64,000 nt of DNA from Paenibacillus xerothermodurans. Lineage in GTDB: Bacteria; Bacillota; Bacilli; Paenibacillales; NBRC-103111. Under the pieces are notes generated by a model. That model saw nothing but the letters and a program-made list of their open reading frames with translations, searched no databases and was not told the DNA's origin. Where the stretch lies: the NCBI RefSeq assembly GCF_002220865.2, contig NZ_NHRJ02000001.1, forward strand, positions 186,001 to 250,000. Direction: 5' to 3'. Both the position numbers and the translations under genes were made by a program. Below are positions 47,266 through 57,348 of this stretch, in pieces. Each line of letters opens with the position of its first letter. Position 1 is the first letter of the stretch.

Positions 47266-47343
47266 ACGGCTCACCCCCAAGAACAAATTATACCATACTT
47301 TGGGGGCAAGCTTAATATTGGTGGAAAAATCAGCCTAGGCCGC

Positions 47344-47562
47344 TCAAATCACAGGTTGAAACTGAATAATTGTGCCTGGGCTGTGCGCGGGGTTCAGGAA
47401 ATCTTGCGGATTACAGCTAAGAAGTCTAACTATGGTCGCTTGTCTGGCGTTGATTGGCTGAACTTCCATAGTGACACCATTTATCACAACCTCGACGCTC
47501 GTAGCTGCCATCTGATCCATGCCATCCAACACAACATCCAACGGCAAAACGGTGTGAATCAT
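47344..47562 (-). CDS. ylzJ: YlzJ-like protein
   Basis: A 72-residue beta-rich protein: [14 protein letters not shown], then an [11 protein letters not shown] strand and the end [18 protein letters not shown], the YlzJ pattern. It is located between tepA and the translocase gene as in Bacillus, and overlaps the tepA stop by four bases. Function unknown. Confidence 0.88.
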   Translation of the reverse strand: MIHTVLPLDVVLDGMDQMAATSVEVVINGVTMEVQPINARQATIVRLLSCNPQDFLNPAHSPGTIIQFQPVI

Positions 47563-48392
47563 TGCATCACCGCCCGACCGTTCATCATCCTGCGCTCTCC
47601 GATTTGCCGATTCAGCTCTCTGAGCGCGTCTGCCACGCCGCCAACCATGTTAATTAAGCCGTATTTCACTGCGTCAGCCCCGATCACAGTGGTCCCAACG
47701 TCTCTTGTCAGCTCACCAGTCTTAAACATCAGCTCCTTGAGCTTCTCTTCGCTGACTTGGGAATGCCGGACAATAAAGCGGATCACACGTTCCTGCATCT
47801 TGTCCAAATATTCAAAGGTTTGTGGCACACCTATCACAAGCCCGTTCAGCCGGATCGGGTGAATGGTCATCGTGGCAGTTTCAGCGATAATGGAATAATT
47901 CGAAGCCACCGCTATCGGTACACCAATAGAATGCCCTCCACCCAGCACCAGTGTTACCGTGGGTTTTGACATCGTTGCGAGCATTTCCGCTATCGCCAGA
48001 CCTGCCTCCACGTCGCCTCCCACCGTATTCAAGATCACAAGCACCCCTTCTACGTGCGGGTTCTGCTCCGCTGCCACCAACTGCGGAATTGTATGCTCAT
48101 ATTTGGTCGTTTTATTTTGCGGCGGAAGCACCATATGGCCTTCGACCTGACCGATGATAGTCATACAAAATATGTTGCTTTCTGTTGCAGGCGCATTTGT
48201 GATACCCAAGGTCTGGATGGCATCAACCACTGGGCTCCGTCCTGCCGCTTCTGGTCCGACGCCCGGCAGCGGACCGCCCGGATTCTGTACACCTGGATGG
48301 GGTGCTCCTGGCTGGGGCGCCCCCGGTTGTGGGCCTGGCTGTTGATTGGTTGGCTGTTGCGTTCCTGGCTGCTGCTGTGTGAAATCAGTCAT
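47559..48392 (-). CDS. tepA: ClpP-like serine protease TepA
   Basis: A 277-residue ClpP-fold protease. The N-terminal ~45 residues are a Pro/Gly/Gln-rich tail ([13 protein letters not shown]). The catalytic Ser is in [12 protein letters not shown] and the His in MTIHPIR; the oxyanion strand is [12 protein letters not shown]. TepA/YlfB was proposed to help degrade signal peptides or spore proteins. It begins a unit with ylzJ and the SpoIIIE-type gene. Confidence 0.92.
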   Translation of the reverse strand: MTDFTQQQPGTQQPTNQQPGPQPGAPQPGAPHPGVQNPGGPLPGVGPEAAGRSPVVDAIQTLGITNAPATESNIFCMTIIGQVEGHMVLPPQNKTTKYEHTIPQLVAAEQNPHVEGVLVILNTVGGDVEAGLAIAEMLATMSKPTVTLVLGGGHSIGVPIAVASNYSIIAETATMTIHPIRLNGLVIGVPQTFEYLDKMQERVIRFIVRHSQVSEEKLKELMFKTGELTRDVGTTVIGADAVKYGLINMVGGVADALRELNRQIGERRMMNGRAVMQ

Positions 48393-48455
48393 CGTTACTT
48401 CCCCCTTCGTCCTATTGATTATCCCTCCTAGTATGGTTCACCATTGCAAATATAT

Positions 48456-48505
48456 GCAAAAAACCGCCTACGCCAGACAGAGAATTTCTGTCGGCACAGA
48501 CGGTT
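48456..48505 (-). terminator. Terminator after rnjB
   Basis: A nested hairpin: outer AACCG(C/T)C pairing and inner GACAGA / TCTGTC, followed by TTTTTTGC on the minus strand. It lies between rnjB and tepA. Confidence 0.75.
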
Positions 48506-48580
48506 CGTTGCTTGTGGTAATGATAGAAACTACAAGCTATTTTATCAATGTTACAAGTGAGTTTGACTGGTGGTTTATGA

Positions 48581-50257
48581 TCAAACTTCCATGATGATCG
48601 GAAGGATCATAGGTCTTCTTCTGGTTTGTTCATATAAAAATCGTCCAAGTGCGTCTTTCACGTGGGTTTTTAACGAGGCCCACTCGTTTACGTTCTCGTT
48701 CATTAAGCGGTTCAGCGTGCTGCTCACAATCCTGTTTGCTTCATCCAATAGGCCTTCAGATTCTCTCACATAGACGAAACCTCTGGAAATAATATCAGGC
48801 CCGGATAGAATCGCACCGTCTTGTTTGCTAAGCGTCACCACTACAACCAGAATACCATCCTGAGATAGAAGCTTGCGGTCCCGCAGAACAATGTTCCCTA
48901 CATCGCCTACGCCCAAGCCGTCAATTAATATGTTACCCGCAGTAACTTTGGAACCTTTGCGTGCTACGCCGTCTTGAATTTCTACGGTTTCGCCGTTGTC
49001 GACAATAAAGATATCTTCTTTGGCGATACCAACGGATTCAGCAAGCAATCCATGTTGACGCAGCATCCGGTACTCCCCGTGAATCGGGATAAAATACTTC
49101 GGTTTCATCAAATTCAACATCAACTTCAGCTCTTCTTGACTTCCGTGGCCAGACACGTGCACCCCTGTGATCGAACCAGGCCCGTATATGACATTCGCAC
49201 CAATTCTCATCAATTCGTCGACCGTTCTACCCACATAGCGCTCATTACCTGGGATTGGTGTCGCCGCTATGATGACCGTGTCACCCGGCAAGATATCGAC
49301 CTTGCGGTGTGTAGAACGTGCCATACGGGTCAGAGCCGACATTGGCTCCCCTTGGCTTCCTGTCGAGAGAATGGCGACGCGATCAGCGGCCAACTTGTTC
49401 ACTTCTTCCGGTTCGATCAGCATACCGTCCGGTATCCGCAAATAACCCAATTCGCTGGCGATGGTGACTACATTCACCATGCTGCGTCCGACAACTACCA
49501 GTTTTCTGCGGGTTATTTCACATGCGTCGATGACCTGCTGGATACGATGAATGTTAGAAGCAAAAGTTGCAATGATAACACGCTGTTTCGCCTTTCTGAA
49601 CACATCCTCTATTTCCGCGCCAACACTGCGTTCAGAACCGGTAGATCCTGGCCGTTCTGCATTGGTACTGTCAGACAGCAGTGCTAGAACTCCCCTTCTG
49701 CCGATCGCTGCCATCTCGTGAATATCAGCGTACTGTTCATTCACCGGAGTCTGATCAAATTTGAAGTCGCCTGTATGGACAACGTTGCCTTCCGGGGTTT
49801 GCAAGCATACCCCAACAGAATCCGGAATACTATGGTTGGTTTTGAAGAACGTAGCCTTCATGCATCCCAACGTCAGCTCCGTCTCTGACGAGATCAGGAT
49901 GCGCTTGGTCTCTCCCAATAAGTTAGCTTCCTTCAGCTTGGTCTCAATCAACCCAAGAGTCAGCTTGGTACCGTATACAGGAACATTCAGAAACTTCAGC
50001 ACGTAAGGCAGGCCGCCGATATGATCCTCATGCCCGTGAGTGATGATGATCCCTCTCACTTTATCCCGGTTTTCCGTTAAATAAGTAATGTCCGGAATGA
50101 CTATATCGATTCCCAGCATATCCTCTTCGGGAAACTTGAGCCCGCAGTCAATAACAACGATGTCATTGGCATACTGGACTACATACATATTTTTTCCGAT
50201 TTCGCCCACGCCGCCCAGGGCAAAAATCGAAAGCTTATCTATATTCTTCTTAGACAA
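48581..50257 (-). CDS. rnjB: Ribonuclease J
   Basis: A 558-residue beta-CASP metallo-beta-lactamase RNase with 5'-3' exo and endo activity. The metal motif THGHEDHIGG has His74, His76, Asp78 and His79. NHSIPDSVG, HTGDFKFD, the CASP loop ATFASNIHRIQ and HGEYRML follow. The TTG at 50257 lies nine bases after TAGGAGG. It is called RNase J2 (rnjB) by position between dapA and tepA, but the active-site residues look complete, so J1-like activity is likely. The sequence alone cannot separate J1 from J2. Confidence 0.93.
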   Translation of the reverse strand: MSKKNIDKLSIFALGGVGEIGKNMYVVQYANDIVVIDCGLKFPEEDMLGIDIVIPDITYLTENRDKVRGIIITHGHEDHIGGLPYVLKFLNVPVYGTKLTLGLIETKLKEANLLGETKRILISSETELTLGCMKATFFKTNHSIPDSVGVCLQTPEGNVVHTGDFKFDQTPVNEQYADIHEMAAIGRRGVLALLSDSTNAERPGSTGSERSVGAEIEDVFRKAKQRVIIATFASNIHRIQQVIDACEITRRKLVVVGRSMVNVVTIASELGYLRIPDGMLIEPEEVNKLAADRVAILSTGSQGEPMSALTRMARSTHRKVDILPGDTVIIAATPIPGNERYVGRTVDELMRIGANVIYGPGSITGVHVSGHGSQEELKLMLNLMKPKYFIPIHGEYRMLRQHGLLAESVGIAKEDIFIVDNGETVEIQDGVARKGSKVTAGNILIDGLGVGDVGNIVLRDRKLLSQDGILVVVVTLSKQDGAILSGPDIISRGFVYVRESEGLLDEANRIVSSTLNRLMNENVNEWASLKTHVKDALGRFLYEQTRRRPMILPIIMEV

Positions 50258-50452
50258 TGAAAAATACCTCCTATTTAAAATTGACGACGAATTTTTGTAT
50301 GAACCACAAATACCTAATACCAAAAACCGCACCAGTCACTTATCACCATTATACATGATTAAAAACTGCAATTACAAGTTCACTGAATACATCCTCATTG
50401 TTCCCAAAAAAAGAAAACCGATGCTAATAGAAAGCACCGATTTCCGATCATC

Positions 50453-51328
50453 TCAGTCAAACAATGATTCAATGAATCGTCCTTCTTCCTCGGTAACATT
50501 CATTAGCGGTAATCTAAGCCCGCCGGCGTCGATCCCTCTGATGCGCAAAGCATGCTTAACCGGAGCAGGGTTCGGTACCCGATGCGGGCAAAAAAACAAT
50601 CCCTTGAAAATCGGATGGAGTTTCGAATGCATTTGCGCTGCAGCCCGAACATCACCTTGCAGGTAACAGTCTATCATAGTCTTCATATCTTTTCCAATAA
50701 CATGGCTTGCCACGCTGATAACGCCATGGGCACCGATAGCAAGTGCCGGCAGAGTCATGTTATCTTCGCCGCTGTATACGCGGAAGCCGTCGGCCGCCCC
50801 GGCTACAATTTCTGTGAGCTGATCGAGATCGGCGCATTCTTTGGTAGCGACGATGTTATCGATTTGAGACAGTCGAATGGTAGTATCCGCGTCGACATTT
50901 ACACCTGTACGGCCCGGTACGTTGTAAATAATGCACGGAATAGACACGGCTTCAGCGACCGCCGTATAATGCTGGTACAAGCCCTCTTGCGAAGGACGAT
51001 TATAGTACGGTGCGACCAACAGCAAGCCGTCCACGCCCAATTTTTCGGCTTCCTTCGACAGATGTACGGTGTGAGCAGTGTCGTTGCTCCCAGTGCCTGC
51101 GATGATTTTGCAGCGTCCGTTAGCATGTTTCACCGCGAACTCAAACATTTTAAGCTTTTCTTCCTCGGTCAGCGTGGGAGATTCACCTGTCGTTCCGCAG
51201 ATGACCAAGCTGTCATTGGATTGTTCCTCAATTAAATAATCCATTAAGTTAGCAGCTTGATTCCAATCGATTTTCATTTCGGAATCAAACGGCGTTACCA
51301 TCGCCGCAATTAATCGTCCGTAATCCAC
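50453..51328 (-). CDS. dapA: 4-hydroxy-tetrahydrodipicolinate synthase
   Basis: A 291-residue TIM-barrel aldolase condensing pyruvate with aspartate semialdehyde. The Schiff-base lysine is Lys163 (ATKEC), Tyr135 is in IIYNVPGRTG, and GTTGES is at 45-50. It feeds lysine, meso-DAP and, with the dpaAB product here, dipicolinate. It is the fourth gene of the dpaA-dpaB-asd-dapG-dapA series. Confidence 0.97.
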   Translation of the reverse strand: MDYGRLIAAMVTPFDSEMKIDWNQAANLMDYLIEEQSNDSLVICGTTGESPTLTEEEKLKMFEFAVKHANGRCKIIAGTGSNDTAHTVHLSKEAEKLGVDGLLLVAPYYNRPSQEGLYQHYTAVAEAVSIPCIIYNVPGRTGVNVDADTTIRLSQIDNIVATKECADLDQLTEIVAGAADGFRVYSGEDNMTLPALAIGAHGVISVASHVIGKDMKTMIDCYLQGDVRAAAQMHSKLHPIFKGLFFCPHRVPNPAPVKHALRIRGIDAGGLRLPLMNVTEEEGRFIESLFD

Positions 51329-51372
51329 GACCTACTCCTCCTACTTGTTTTGTTGTGACTTGTACTGCTGAT

Positions 51373-52590
51373 TTACAGATGCAGCTGAAATTTTCTGTGA
51401 AGTGCGCGGACGGCTTTGACCATGTCCGCTCCCTGTACCAGCACCCAGATGGTGGTATTTGAGTCCGCGGACTGTAAAATGTGTATATCTTCCTCCGTTA
51501 ATGCTTCGACAATGTGGGCCATAACGCCCGGCACGCCGTTCATCCCTCCGCCAATTATCGATACCTTGGCACAGTTGGAAGCATATTGCGGTTTATATCC
51601 AAGATCAGACAATATACTGATCGCCTTGGCCGCTTCCCCATCAAATACGGTGTATACGACTCCTGAGGGATTCACATTGATAAAATCAACGCTTATATGG
51701 TGCTGTGCCATGGCTTTAAAAACCGTCAACTGCAGGTCATACACGCCTCGCTCTGCGTCCACCTGGATCTGTGTGATATTGGCGAAGTTGGCAATGCCTG
51801 TGACTCTACGCTCTTGAATCGTGCTTTTGTCGGCGGCACCGCCGCTCAGATGAGTGACCAGAGTACCCGGATCCTTGCTGAATGTTGAACGCACTCTGAT
51901 CGGAATGGATGCATCCATGGCCACCTCTACCGCCCGGGGGTGTATCACCTTCGCTCCATTATGAGCCATGTTGCATATCTCTACATAAGAGACCGTCTGC
52001 AGCCTCTTGGCCTCCTGTACGATTCGCGGATCCGCGGTCAAAATGCCATCCACATCGGTAAAAATATCTACGCACTCAGCCTTCAAAGCCGCAGCCAACG
52101 CGGTTGCGGACGTATCACTGCCGCCTCTGCCAAGTGTCGTAAAATCCAAATTCCGGTTTTGGCCCTGAAAGCCCGCGACGATGACAACGTTTCCCTGCTC
52201 CAGCAATTCCAACACGCGCTTGGGCTGCAGGCTGATGATCTGAGCATTGCCGAAATCGTCGTTGGTCGTGATGCCAGCTTGCGCGCCCGTTAGTACGGCA
52301 GAACGGATGCCATTGGCATGCAGCAGACTGCACATCGTCGCAGCCGAGATCAACTCTCCGCAGCATAAAAGCATATCCAGCTCTCTGGCTGGCAGACAAT
52401 TCCCATTGTTGGTGATTAGTTCAAGCAGTGAGTCTGTCGCATAGGGCTCGCCTTTCCTCCCCATTGCCGATACTACGACTACTAGCTGATAGTTATATGC
52501 CAAAGAATCCTTGATGTGTTCAATTACGTGTGCTCTCGCTTCAGCAGTGGAGAGAGACGTGCCTCCGAATTTCTGCACGAGAATTTTCAT
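51373..52590 (-). CDS. dapG: Aspartokinase I (DapG type)
   Basis: A 405-residue monofunctional aspartate kinase. KFGGTS is at 7-12, followed by GRGGSDTSA and FTDVDGI, then two C-terminal ACT domains (about 265-400). In B. subtilis, DapG is the meso-DAP-sensitive isozyme, and this neighbourhood (asd upstream, dapA downstream) is the same. No lysine riboswitch is seen upstream, consistent with DapG rather than LysC. Confidence 0.95.
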   Translation of the reverse strand: MKILVQKFGGTSLSTAEARAHVIEHIKDSLAYNYQLVVVVSAMGRKGEPYATDSLLELITNNGNCLPARELDMLLCCGELISAATMCSLLHANGIRSAVLTGAQAGITTNDDFGNAQIISLQPKRVLELLEQGNVVIVAGFQGQNRNLDFTTLGRGGSDTSATALAAALKAECVDIFTDVDGILTADPRIVQEAKRLQTVSYVEICNMAHNGAKVIHPRAVEVAMDASIPIRVRSTFSKDPGTLVTHLSGGAADKSTIQERRVTGIANFANITQIQVDAERGVYDLQLTVFKAMAQHHISVDFINVNPSGVVYTVFDGEAAKAISILSDLGYKPQYASNCAKVSIIGGGMNGVPGVMAHIVEALTEEDIHILQSADSNTTIWVLVQGADMVKAVRALHRKFQLHL

Positions 52591-52654
52591 GAGGGTTCTC
52601 TCCTAAGGGCATTTCAAAAACAAAGCTAGGCTCCCTATTCAGGAAGCCTGTTCT

Positions 52655-53695
52655 TTAGTTCTGCTCAATCGCGATGTATTCCGCAATCTGCACGGCATTC
52701 CAAGCGGCGCCTTTCAACAGATTATCCGAAACGATCCACATATTGAGCGCGCGCGGGTTACTCAAGTCACGGCGAACACGTCCTACGTATGTGTCCAACT
52801 TTCCTGCAGCTTCCGTGGCCAACGGGTATTGCTGCGTTTCAGGGTTATCCTGCAGAACGATACCAGGGGCATCAGCAAGCAATTGTTTTACTTCTTCTAC
52901 GTCGAAATCCTGCTTCAGTTCTACATACACCGATTCTGAGTGGCCATACACGACCGGAATGCGCACGCAGGTGGCTGTTACTTCCAACGTATCATCGCCC
53001 ATGATCTTCTTGGTTTCGTTAATCATTTTCATTTCTTCATACGTAAACCCGTTTTCTACGAACTTGTCGATCTGCGGTATGGCATTAAACGCGATTTGGT
53101 GCTTCACCGGCAGAGAGCCGACAGGCAAAATCTGCGGTTGTACCGGGTTGCCGGCTAAAACCTCGCGGGACTGGCGCAGCATCTCATCAATGGCACGCGC
53201 ACCAGCGCCGGACACGGCTTGATACGTGGACACGATGATGCGAGAAATCCCATAGCGGTCGTATAGAGGCTTCAGAGCAGCTACCATCTGAATCGTTGAG
53301 CAGTTCGGATTAGCGATAACTCCTTTATGCTCGTTGATTTTGTCGATGTTCACTTCCGGAACGACCAGAGGAGTGTCCGGATCCATGCGGTATGCGCTTG
53401 TGTTGTCAATGCAGACCGCACCATGTTTGATCGCCTCCGGAATCAACTCCAAACTCACGCTGCCGCCTGCGCTGAACAATGCGATATCCACGCCTATGAA
53501 ACTATCAGGAGAAGCCGCTTCTACAGTGACTTCCTGTCCTTTGAATTGCAGTTTACTGCCGGCAGACCGCGCCGACGAGAGAAGTTTCAAGCTTTTAATG
53601 GGGAAATTACGTTCTTCCAGCAGACGTATGATTTGTTCTCCTACGGCACCTGTTGCCCCGACCACGGCAACATTGAATAGCTTTTGATTCGACAT
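52655..53695 (-). CDS. asd: Aspartate-semialdehyde dehydrogenase
   Basis: A 346-residue NADP-dependent enzyme. The nucleotide-binding start is VAVVGATGAVG, the catalytic Cys132 is in NPNCST, and GAGARAIDE and the later acid-base His segment are present. It makes the branch-point semialdehyde for DapA. The ATG at 53695 follows GGGGAGAG; the longer frame from 53722 includes that site. Confidence 0.97.
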   Translation of the reverse strand: MSNQKLFNVAVVGATGAVGEQIIRLLEERNFPIKSLKLLSSARSAGSKLQFKGQEVTVEAASPDSFIGVDIALFSAGGSVSLELIPEAIKHGAVCIDNTSAYRMDPDTPLVVPEVNIDKINEHKGVIANPNCSTIQMVAALKPLYDRYGISRIIVSTYQAVSGAGARAIDEMLRQSREVLAGNPVQPQILPVGSLPVKHQIAFNAIPQIDKFVENGFTYEEMKMINETKKIMGDDTLEVTATCVRIPVVYGHSESVYVELKQDFDVEEVKQLLADAPGIVLQDNPETQQYPLATEAAGKLDTYVGRVRRDLSNPRALNMWIVSDNLLKGAAWNAVQIAEYIAIEQN

Positions 53696-53742
53696 CCTGT
53701 TCGTCTCTCCCCTATGTGTCAAAAATGCTCTTGTATACTATT

Positions 53743-54336
53743 TTAATAATTGAACCGTTCAATCACCATGGGCTGCAGCTGTTTGCCCTGCAATGCCGCC
53801 TCACAGGCATCCATAATCAAATCCATGCGCGCGACCAAAGAATTGGGCTTCGCGGAAGGAGCGTCTTGACCGAACGGAACAAAGTAGATATTTTTAGTTA
53901 TCAGCAGCTTTCCTATGTTCATGGCATTTAACCCAAGACCATCATTTGTAGAGATCGCCAACACCAACGGACGGTGATTGCGCATTTGCGCTTTGGCGGC
54001 CATCAGTACAGGACTTTCGGTCATCGCATTCGCCAGTTTGCTGGTTGTGTTACCCGTGCATGGTGCGATCACGAGCACATCCAACAGCTTGGAAGGCCCA
54101 AGCGGCTCCGCGTCAACAATAGAAGCAATGATATCATTCCCCGTTATATCTTTCAATTGCTTCTGCCAATTCTCCGAAGTGCCGAAGCGCGTGTCGGTGG
54201 TCAACATAGTGTAAGATACAATTGGTATTACTTTCGCGCCAGCATCGACAAACCGCTGTATTTGAGGCATAACCTCTTCGAACGTGCAGTGTGAACCCGT
54301 CAACGCGAAGCCTACCGTTTTACCCTGCCAATTCAT
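53743..54336 (-). CDS. dpaB: Dipicolinate synthase subunit B
   Basis: SpoVFB, 197 residues, a flavoprotein of the Dfp/UbiX type: VGFALTGSHCTFEEVMPQ, the APCTGNTTSKLANAMTESPVLMAAK phosphate/flavin-binding segment, and LAISTNDGL. With DpaA it oxidises the DapA product to dipicolinic acid in the mother cell. The ATG overlaps the dpaA stop by four bases. Confidence 0.97.
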   Translation of the reverse strand: MNWQGKTVGFALTGSHCTFEEVMPQIQRFVDAGAKVIPIVSYTMLTTDTRFGTSENWQKQLKDITGNDIIASIVDAEPLGPSKLLDVLVIAPCTGNTTSKLANAMTESPVLMAAKAQMRNHRPLVLAISTNDGLGLNAMNIGKLLITKNIYFVPFGQDAPSAKPNSLVARMDLIMDACEAALQGKQLQPMVIERFNY

Positions 54337-55232
54337 TCCACATTCCTCCTCTGTCCTGAGTCCTCAAGTATAATTCGGCTCAAGGTGTCGGCGATGATGC
54401 GACCCGCTGTTTTCGGCGCAACAATACCGGGTAGTCCAGGAGCGAGCACCGCTTTGATGCCTCTTTTTTCAGCGAAACGAAAGTCAGTCCCGCCGGGTCT
54501 GGAGGCCAAATCGATGATCACTGCGCGGTGTGGAATATTGGCAATAATTTGTGCTGTGATAATCATAGTCGGAATTGTATTAAAAAGCAAGTCAATATTC
54601 GTCACCTGAGCGTGCAGATCCTGCGTGTAAAATGGCGCAAAACCCATCTCCCAGGCACGCGCAAAATAGTCCGGTTTGTTCACACCAACCCTAACCTTAG
54701 CGCCAAGCCCTTGCAGCGTTCGAGCCAATGTCATGCCTGTTCTGCCGAAGCCTAGTACCATCGAGTATGAGCCGTGAATGGTAAAGTCCGTATTTTGAAT
54801 GGCGAGCATTACCGCACCTTCAGCAGTTGGAATGGAATTGTAAATGGCGACATCGTCACGGTTAAACAACTCTATGAGCTCAATATCGAACTGAGCGCAA
54901 AGGGAACGAAGGTAATTTTTTGCCATGCCTGTGAAAATCTTCGCATGCTTCGGAAGAGCGCCTACATGATCTTCTGTCAGACGTAGGTCGGATGTCGAGA
55001 AAATACTCTCCACATTCCCAAGATCGTCTGTGCCTACGGCTGGTAGAATGACGGCGTCGATGTCCTCCAGGGTGTCCGGGGTTAACTCCGTGTAACTGAT
55101 GCCGCTAAATTTGTTCTGTAAGTTATCGAAGCCAATCAACACAAGTGAGGCATCAAGCTCGGAGCACTTATTAATTACTTCCAGCTGGCGCGCGTCACCA
55201 CCGATTAACGCCACCTTAACTCCTGTGAGCAT
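54333..55232 (-). CDS. dpaA: Dipicolinate synthase subunit A
   Basis: SpoVFA, 299 residues, an NAD(P)-dependent oxidoreductase. It has an N-terminal DpaA domain (VALIGGDARQLEVI), then the Rossmann motif VLGFGRTGMTLARTLQGLG and the end RPGGTDFRFAEKRGIKA. GAGAGGTGAG precedes the ATG. A SigK-type promoter sits 36-63 bp upstream, as expected for mother-cell expression. Confidence 0.97.
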   Translation of the reverse strand: MLTGVKVALIGGDARQLEVINKCSELDASLVLIGFDNLQNKFSGISYTELTPDTLEDIDAVILPAVGTDDLGNVESIFSTSDLRLTEDHVGALPKHAKIFTGMAKNYLRSLCAQFDIELIELFNRDDVAIYNSIPTAEGAVMLAIQNTDFTIHGSYSMVLGFGRTGMTLARTLQGLGAKVRVGVNKPDYFARAWEMGFAPFYTQDLHAQVTNIDLLFNTIPTMIITAQIIANIPHRAVIIDLASRPGGTDFRFAEKRGIKAVLAPGLPGIVAPKTAGRIIADTLSRIILEDSGQRRNVE

Positions 55233-55267
55233 TTATTTCTCACCTCTCTCAACTCGGTATAGATAAC

Positions 55268-55296
55268 TCATACTATGCTCCTGCCCAAAGATGGGT
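55268..55296 (-). promoter_or_regulatory. SigK-type promoter of dpaAB
   Basis: CACC, 16 bp, then CATAGTATG on the minus strand. The -35 fits the short mACm SigK element and the -10 fits CATANNNTA at all but the last base. Confidence 0.5.
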
Positions 55297-55361
55297 GAAT
55301 GGGACATGATTGAGCGAAAGCTAACATCCCGGGTAGTGCGAATAGGAGAGGCGAAAATGAA

Positions 55362-55405
55362 AAAGAGTATTTCCTGTTCTCAACGAGTTCGAGGAAATAC
55401 TCTTT
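55362..55405 (-). terminator. Terminator after dut
   Basis: The 14-bp perfect stem AAAGAGTATTTCCT / AGGAAATACTCTTT with a 16-base loop is followed by TTTTTCATTTTC on the minus strand. Confidence 0.88.
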
Positions 55406-55407
55406 AT

Positions 55408-55854
55408 TCAGTTGGTGCCCGTGTGGCCAAAGCCCCCGGACCCGCGAGCGGTATCGGCCAGTTCCTCTACTTGAATTAACTGCACCTGCGGAACCAGTTG
55501 GAACACCATTTGGGCTATTCGTGTATTGCGCCCTACCGTGAACGCCTCGGAGCCATGATTAATGAGCAGCACCTTAATTTCGCCGCGATAGTCGGCATCC
55601 ACCGTGCCCGGAGAGTTCAGCGTGCTGATGCCATGCTTGAGCGCCAACCCGCTGCGCGGACGAATTTGCGCTTCAAGTTCCGCCGGCATCGCGAGCGCGA
55701 AGCCTGTCGGAATCAGCCCGCGCTCCCCCGGCTCAAGTGTGACCGGCTCGTGCACGGCTGCGTAGAGATCGAAGCCGCTGGCCAAGAGCGACATTTTCTG
55801 TGGTAATGGGATGTCCTCGTTGCCTGGCAGCCGTTTGATTTGTACGTTATACAA
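55408..55854 (-). CDS. dut: dUTP diphosphatase
   Basis: A 148-residue trimeric dUTPase. The five motifs are seen: [43 protein letters not shown] and the C-terminal [10 protein letters not shown]. It hydrolyses dUTP to dUMP. The TTG at 55854 lies six bases after AGGAGGG and overlaps the M16 gene's 3' end by eight bases; the longer frame from 55935 is a shadow of that gene. Confidence 0.95.
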   Translation of the reverse strand: MYNVQIKRLPGNEDIPLPQKMSLLASGFDLYAAVHEPVTLEPGERGLIPTGFALAMPAELEAQIRPRSGLALKHGISTLNSPGTVDADYRGEIKVLLINHGSEAFTVGRNTRIAQMVFQLVPQVQLIQVEELADTARGSGGFGHTGTN

Positions 55855-57097
55855 GCTGATCCCTCCTGAAGCCGTCAATGATATCGGTGTTTTGTCCCAC
55901 CATCGACAAAGCGAACGGAGTAGACAGCATTTCATGCGTTAAGGCTTGAATATCATGTAACTGCACGCTTTCAATACGTTCGATGATTTCATCGAGGCTG
56001 TAATGGCGGCCAAGCATGAGCTCGTTTTTGCCAAGCCGGTTCATTCGGCTGCTGGTGCTTTCCAAGCTCAGTATCAGACTGCCTTTCATCTGCTCCTTGC
56101 CTTTTTTTAATTCCGACGCGGTCAGTCCTTGTGCTTTCAATTCACCGAGCAGCTCCATTGTGACTTTCATCACGTCCGCCGTTTGTTTCGGTGCGGTGCC
56201 TGTATAAATAGTAAACATGCCTGCGTCCCGATAGGACGTATGATAAGAATAAACGGAGTAAGCCATGCCGCGTTTTTCTCGAATTTCCTGGAACAAACGG
56301 GAACTCATGCCCCCGCCGATCGCATTGTTAAGCAGTATCATCGCGTACAAGCGGTCATCGTCGATAGATAGTCCGGGCAGCGATAGACAGATGTGGTTCT
56401 GCTCTGTTTTCTTCTCAAAGCGATGCAGGTTACCGTGAAAAGAAGGCGCTGAAGTGTTTTGTTCCACACCTTCATTCTGGTAACTGCCAAAGTGCTTCTC
56501 CATTAAATCAATGATAGAGTCATCCACATTACCTGCGATTGCAATCACCGTCCGGTCGACGGAGTAATGTTCTTTCATGTAGTTGCGAAGTGTGTTGGAA
56601 TTCATGGCTGACAGGTTCTGCTCGGTACCGATGATGGTGTAGCCAAGCGGGTGCTCTTCATACGCCGCTCTAGCGATCAAATCATGCACCATGTCATCGG
56701 GTGTGTCCTCGTACATAGCGATTTCTTCAAAAATTACGTTCTTTTCTTTCTCCAATTCTTCGGGGTCGAACGCCGAGCGGAAGAACATATCGGACAACGC
56801 TTCTACCGCGATCGGTAAATGCTCATCCAATACTTTCGCGTAGTAACATGTATATTCCTTGGACGTGAACGCATTGACGTTACCGCCAATGCCGTCGAAC
56901 AACTCTGCAATGTCTTTCGCGGTATACTTTTCTGTCCCTTTAAACAGCATATGTTCGATGAAATGAGAGATACCGTTCAACTCTGCCGGCTCATTACGGG
57001 AACCGGTTTTGACCCAGATCCCGAAGGATACGGAACGGCAGGTCGGAATGCGCTCCACGACTACGCGCAGCCCGTTTTTCAAAACGTATTTATTCAA
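55847..57097 (-). CDS. M16 zinc peptidase (YmxG/MlpA-like)
   Basis: A 416-residue processing-peptidase homologue. The zinc motif [11 protein letters not shown] has a downstream Glu in [12 protein letters not shown]. The C-terminal domain contains [20 protein letters not shown]. It corresponds to B. subtilis YmxG (MlpA) by position downstream of pnp. The TTG at 57097 follows GAGGAGG. It is the only M16 gene here apart from the ymfF/ymfH pair. Confidence 0.94.
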   Translation of the reverse strand: MNKYVLKNGLRVVVERIPTCRSVSFGIWVKTGSRNEPAELNGISHFIEHMLFKGTEKYTAKDIAELFDGIGGNVNAFTSKEYTCYYAKVLDEHLPIAVEALSDMFFRSAFDPEELEKEKNVIFEEIAMYEDTPDDMVHDLIARAAYEEHPLGYTIIGTEQNLSAMNSNTLRNYMKEHYSVDRTVIAIAGNVDDSIIDLMEKHFGSYQNEGVEQNTSAPSFHGNLHRFEKKTEQNHICLSLPGLSIDDDRLYAMILLNNAIGGGMSSRLFQEIREKRGMAYSVYSYHTSYRDAGMFTIYTGTAPKQTADVMKVTMELLGELKAQGLTASELKKGKEQMKGSLILSLESTSSRMNRLGKNELMLGRHYSLDEIIERIESVQLHDIQALTHEMLSTPFALSMVGQNTDIIDGFRRDQLV

Positions 57098-57290
57098 TGA
57101 ATGGATCCTCCTCGGTACAGCTCTGTATGCATTACTTATAATAAAACATCCGTCGCCAGGACGAATGTTTCTTCTTTAATCGCGCTTCACCAGAAGCTTT
57201 TTATCATCTTACCATTATTGTTCATTAGACTCAACTTCACGAATTAGACACCTCATACATATGCATAGGAGGACAAGTTCAGACCAAACG

Positions 57291-57319
57291 AAAAAAGAGT
57301 CAGAATCATCTGGCTCTTC
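57291..57319 (-). terminator. Terminator after pnp
   Basis: The stem GAGCCAGA / TCTGACTC (one mismatch) with loop TGAT is followed by TTTTTTCG on the minus strand. Confidence 0.8.
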
Positions 57320-57348
57320 GTTGCTAGTTACTATTTAGACTTGCGAAA

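Noticed and set aside
52590-52654. Lysine riboswitch upstream of the aspartokinase gene
   Set aside because: Only about 65 bp separate asd from dapG, far too short for an L box, and no conserved core is visible.
55233-55407. A ymxH (PRC-barrel sporulation protein) remnant between dpaA and dut
   Set aside because: Neither strand shows the PRC-barrel pattern. The stretch is accounted for by a SigK-like promoter and the dut terminator.
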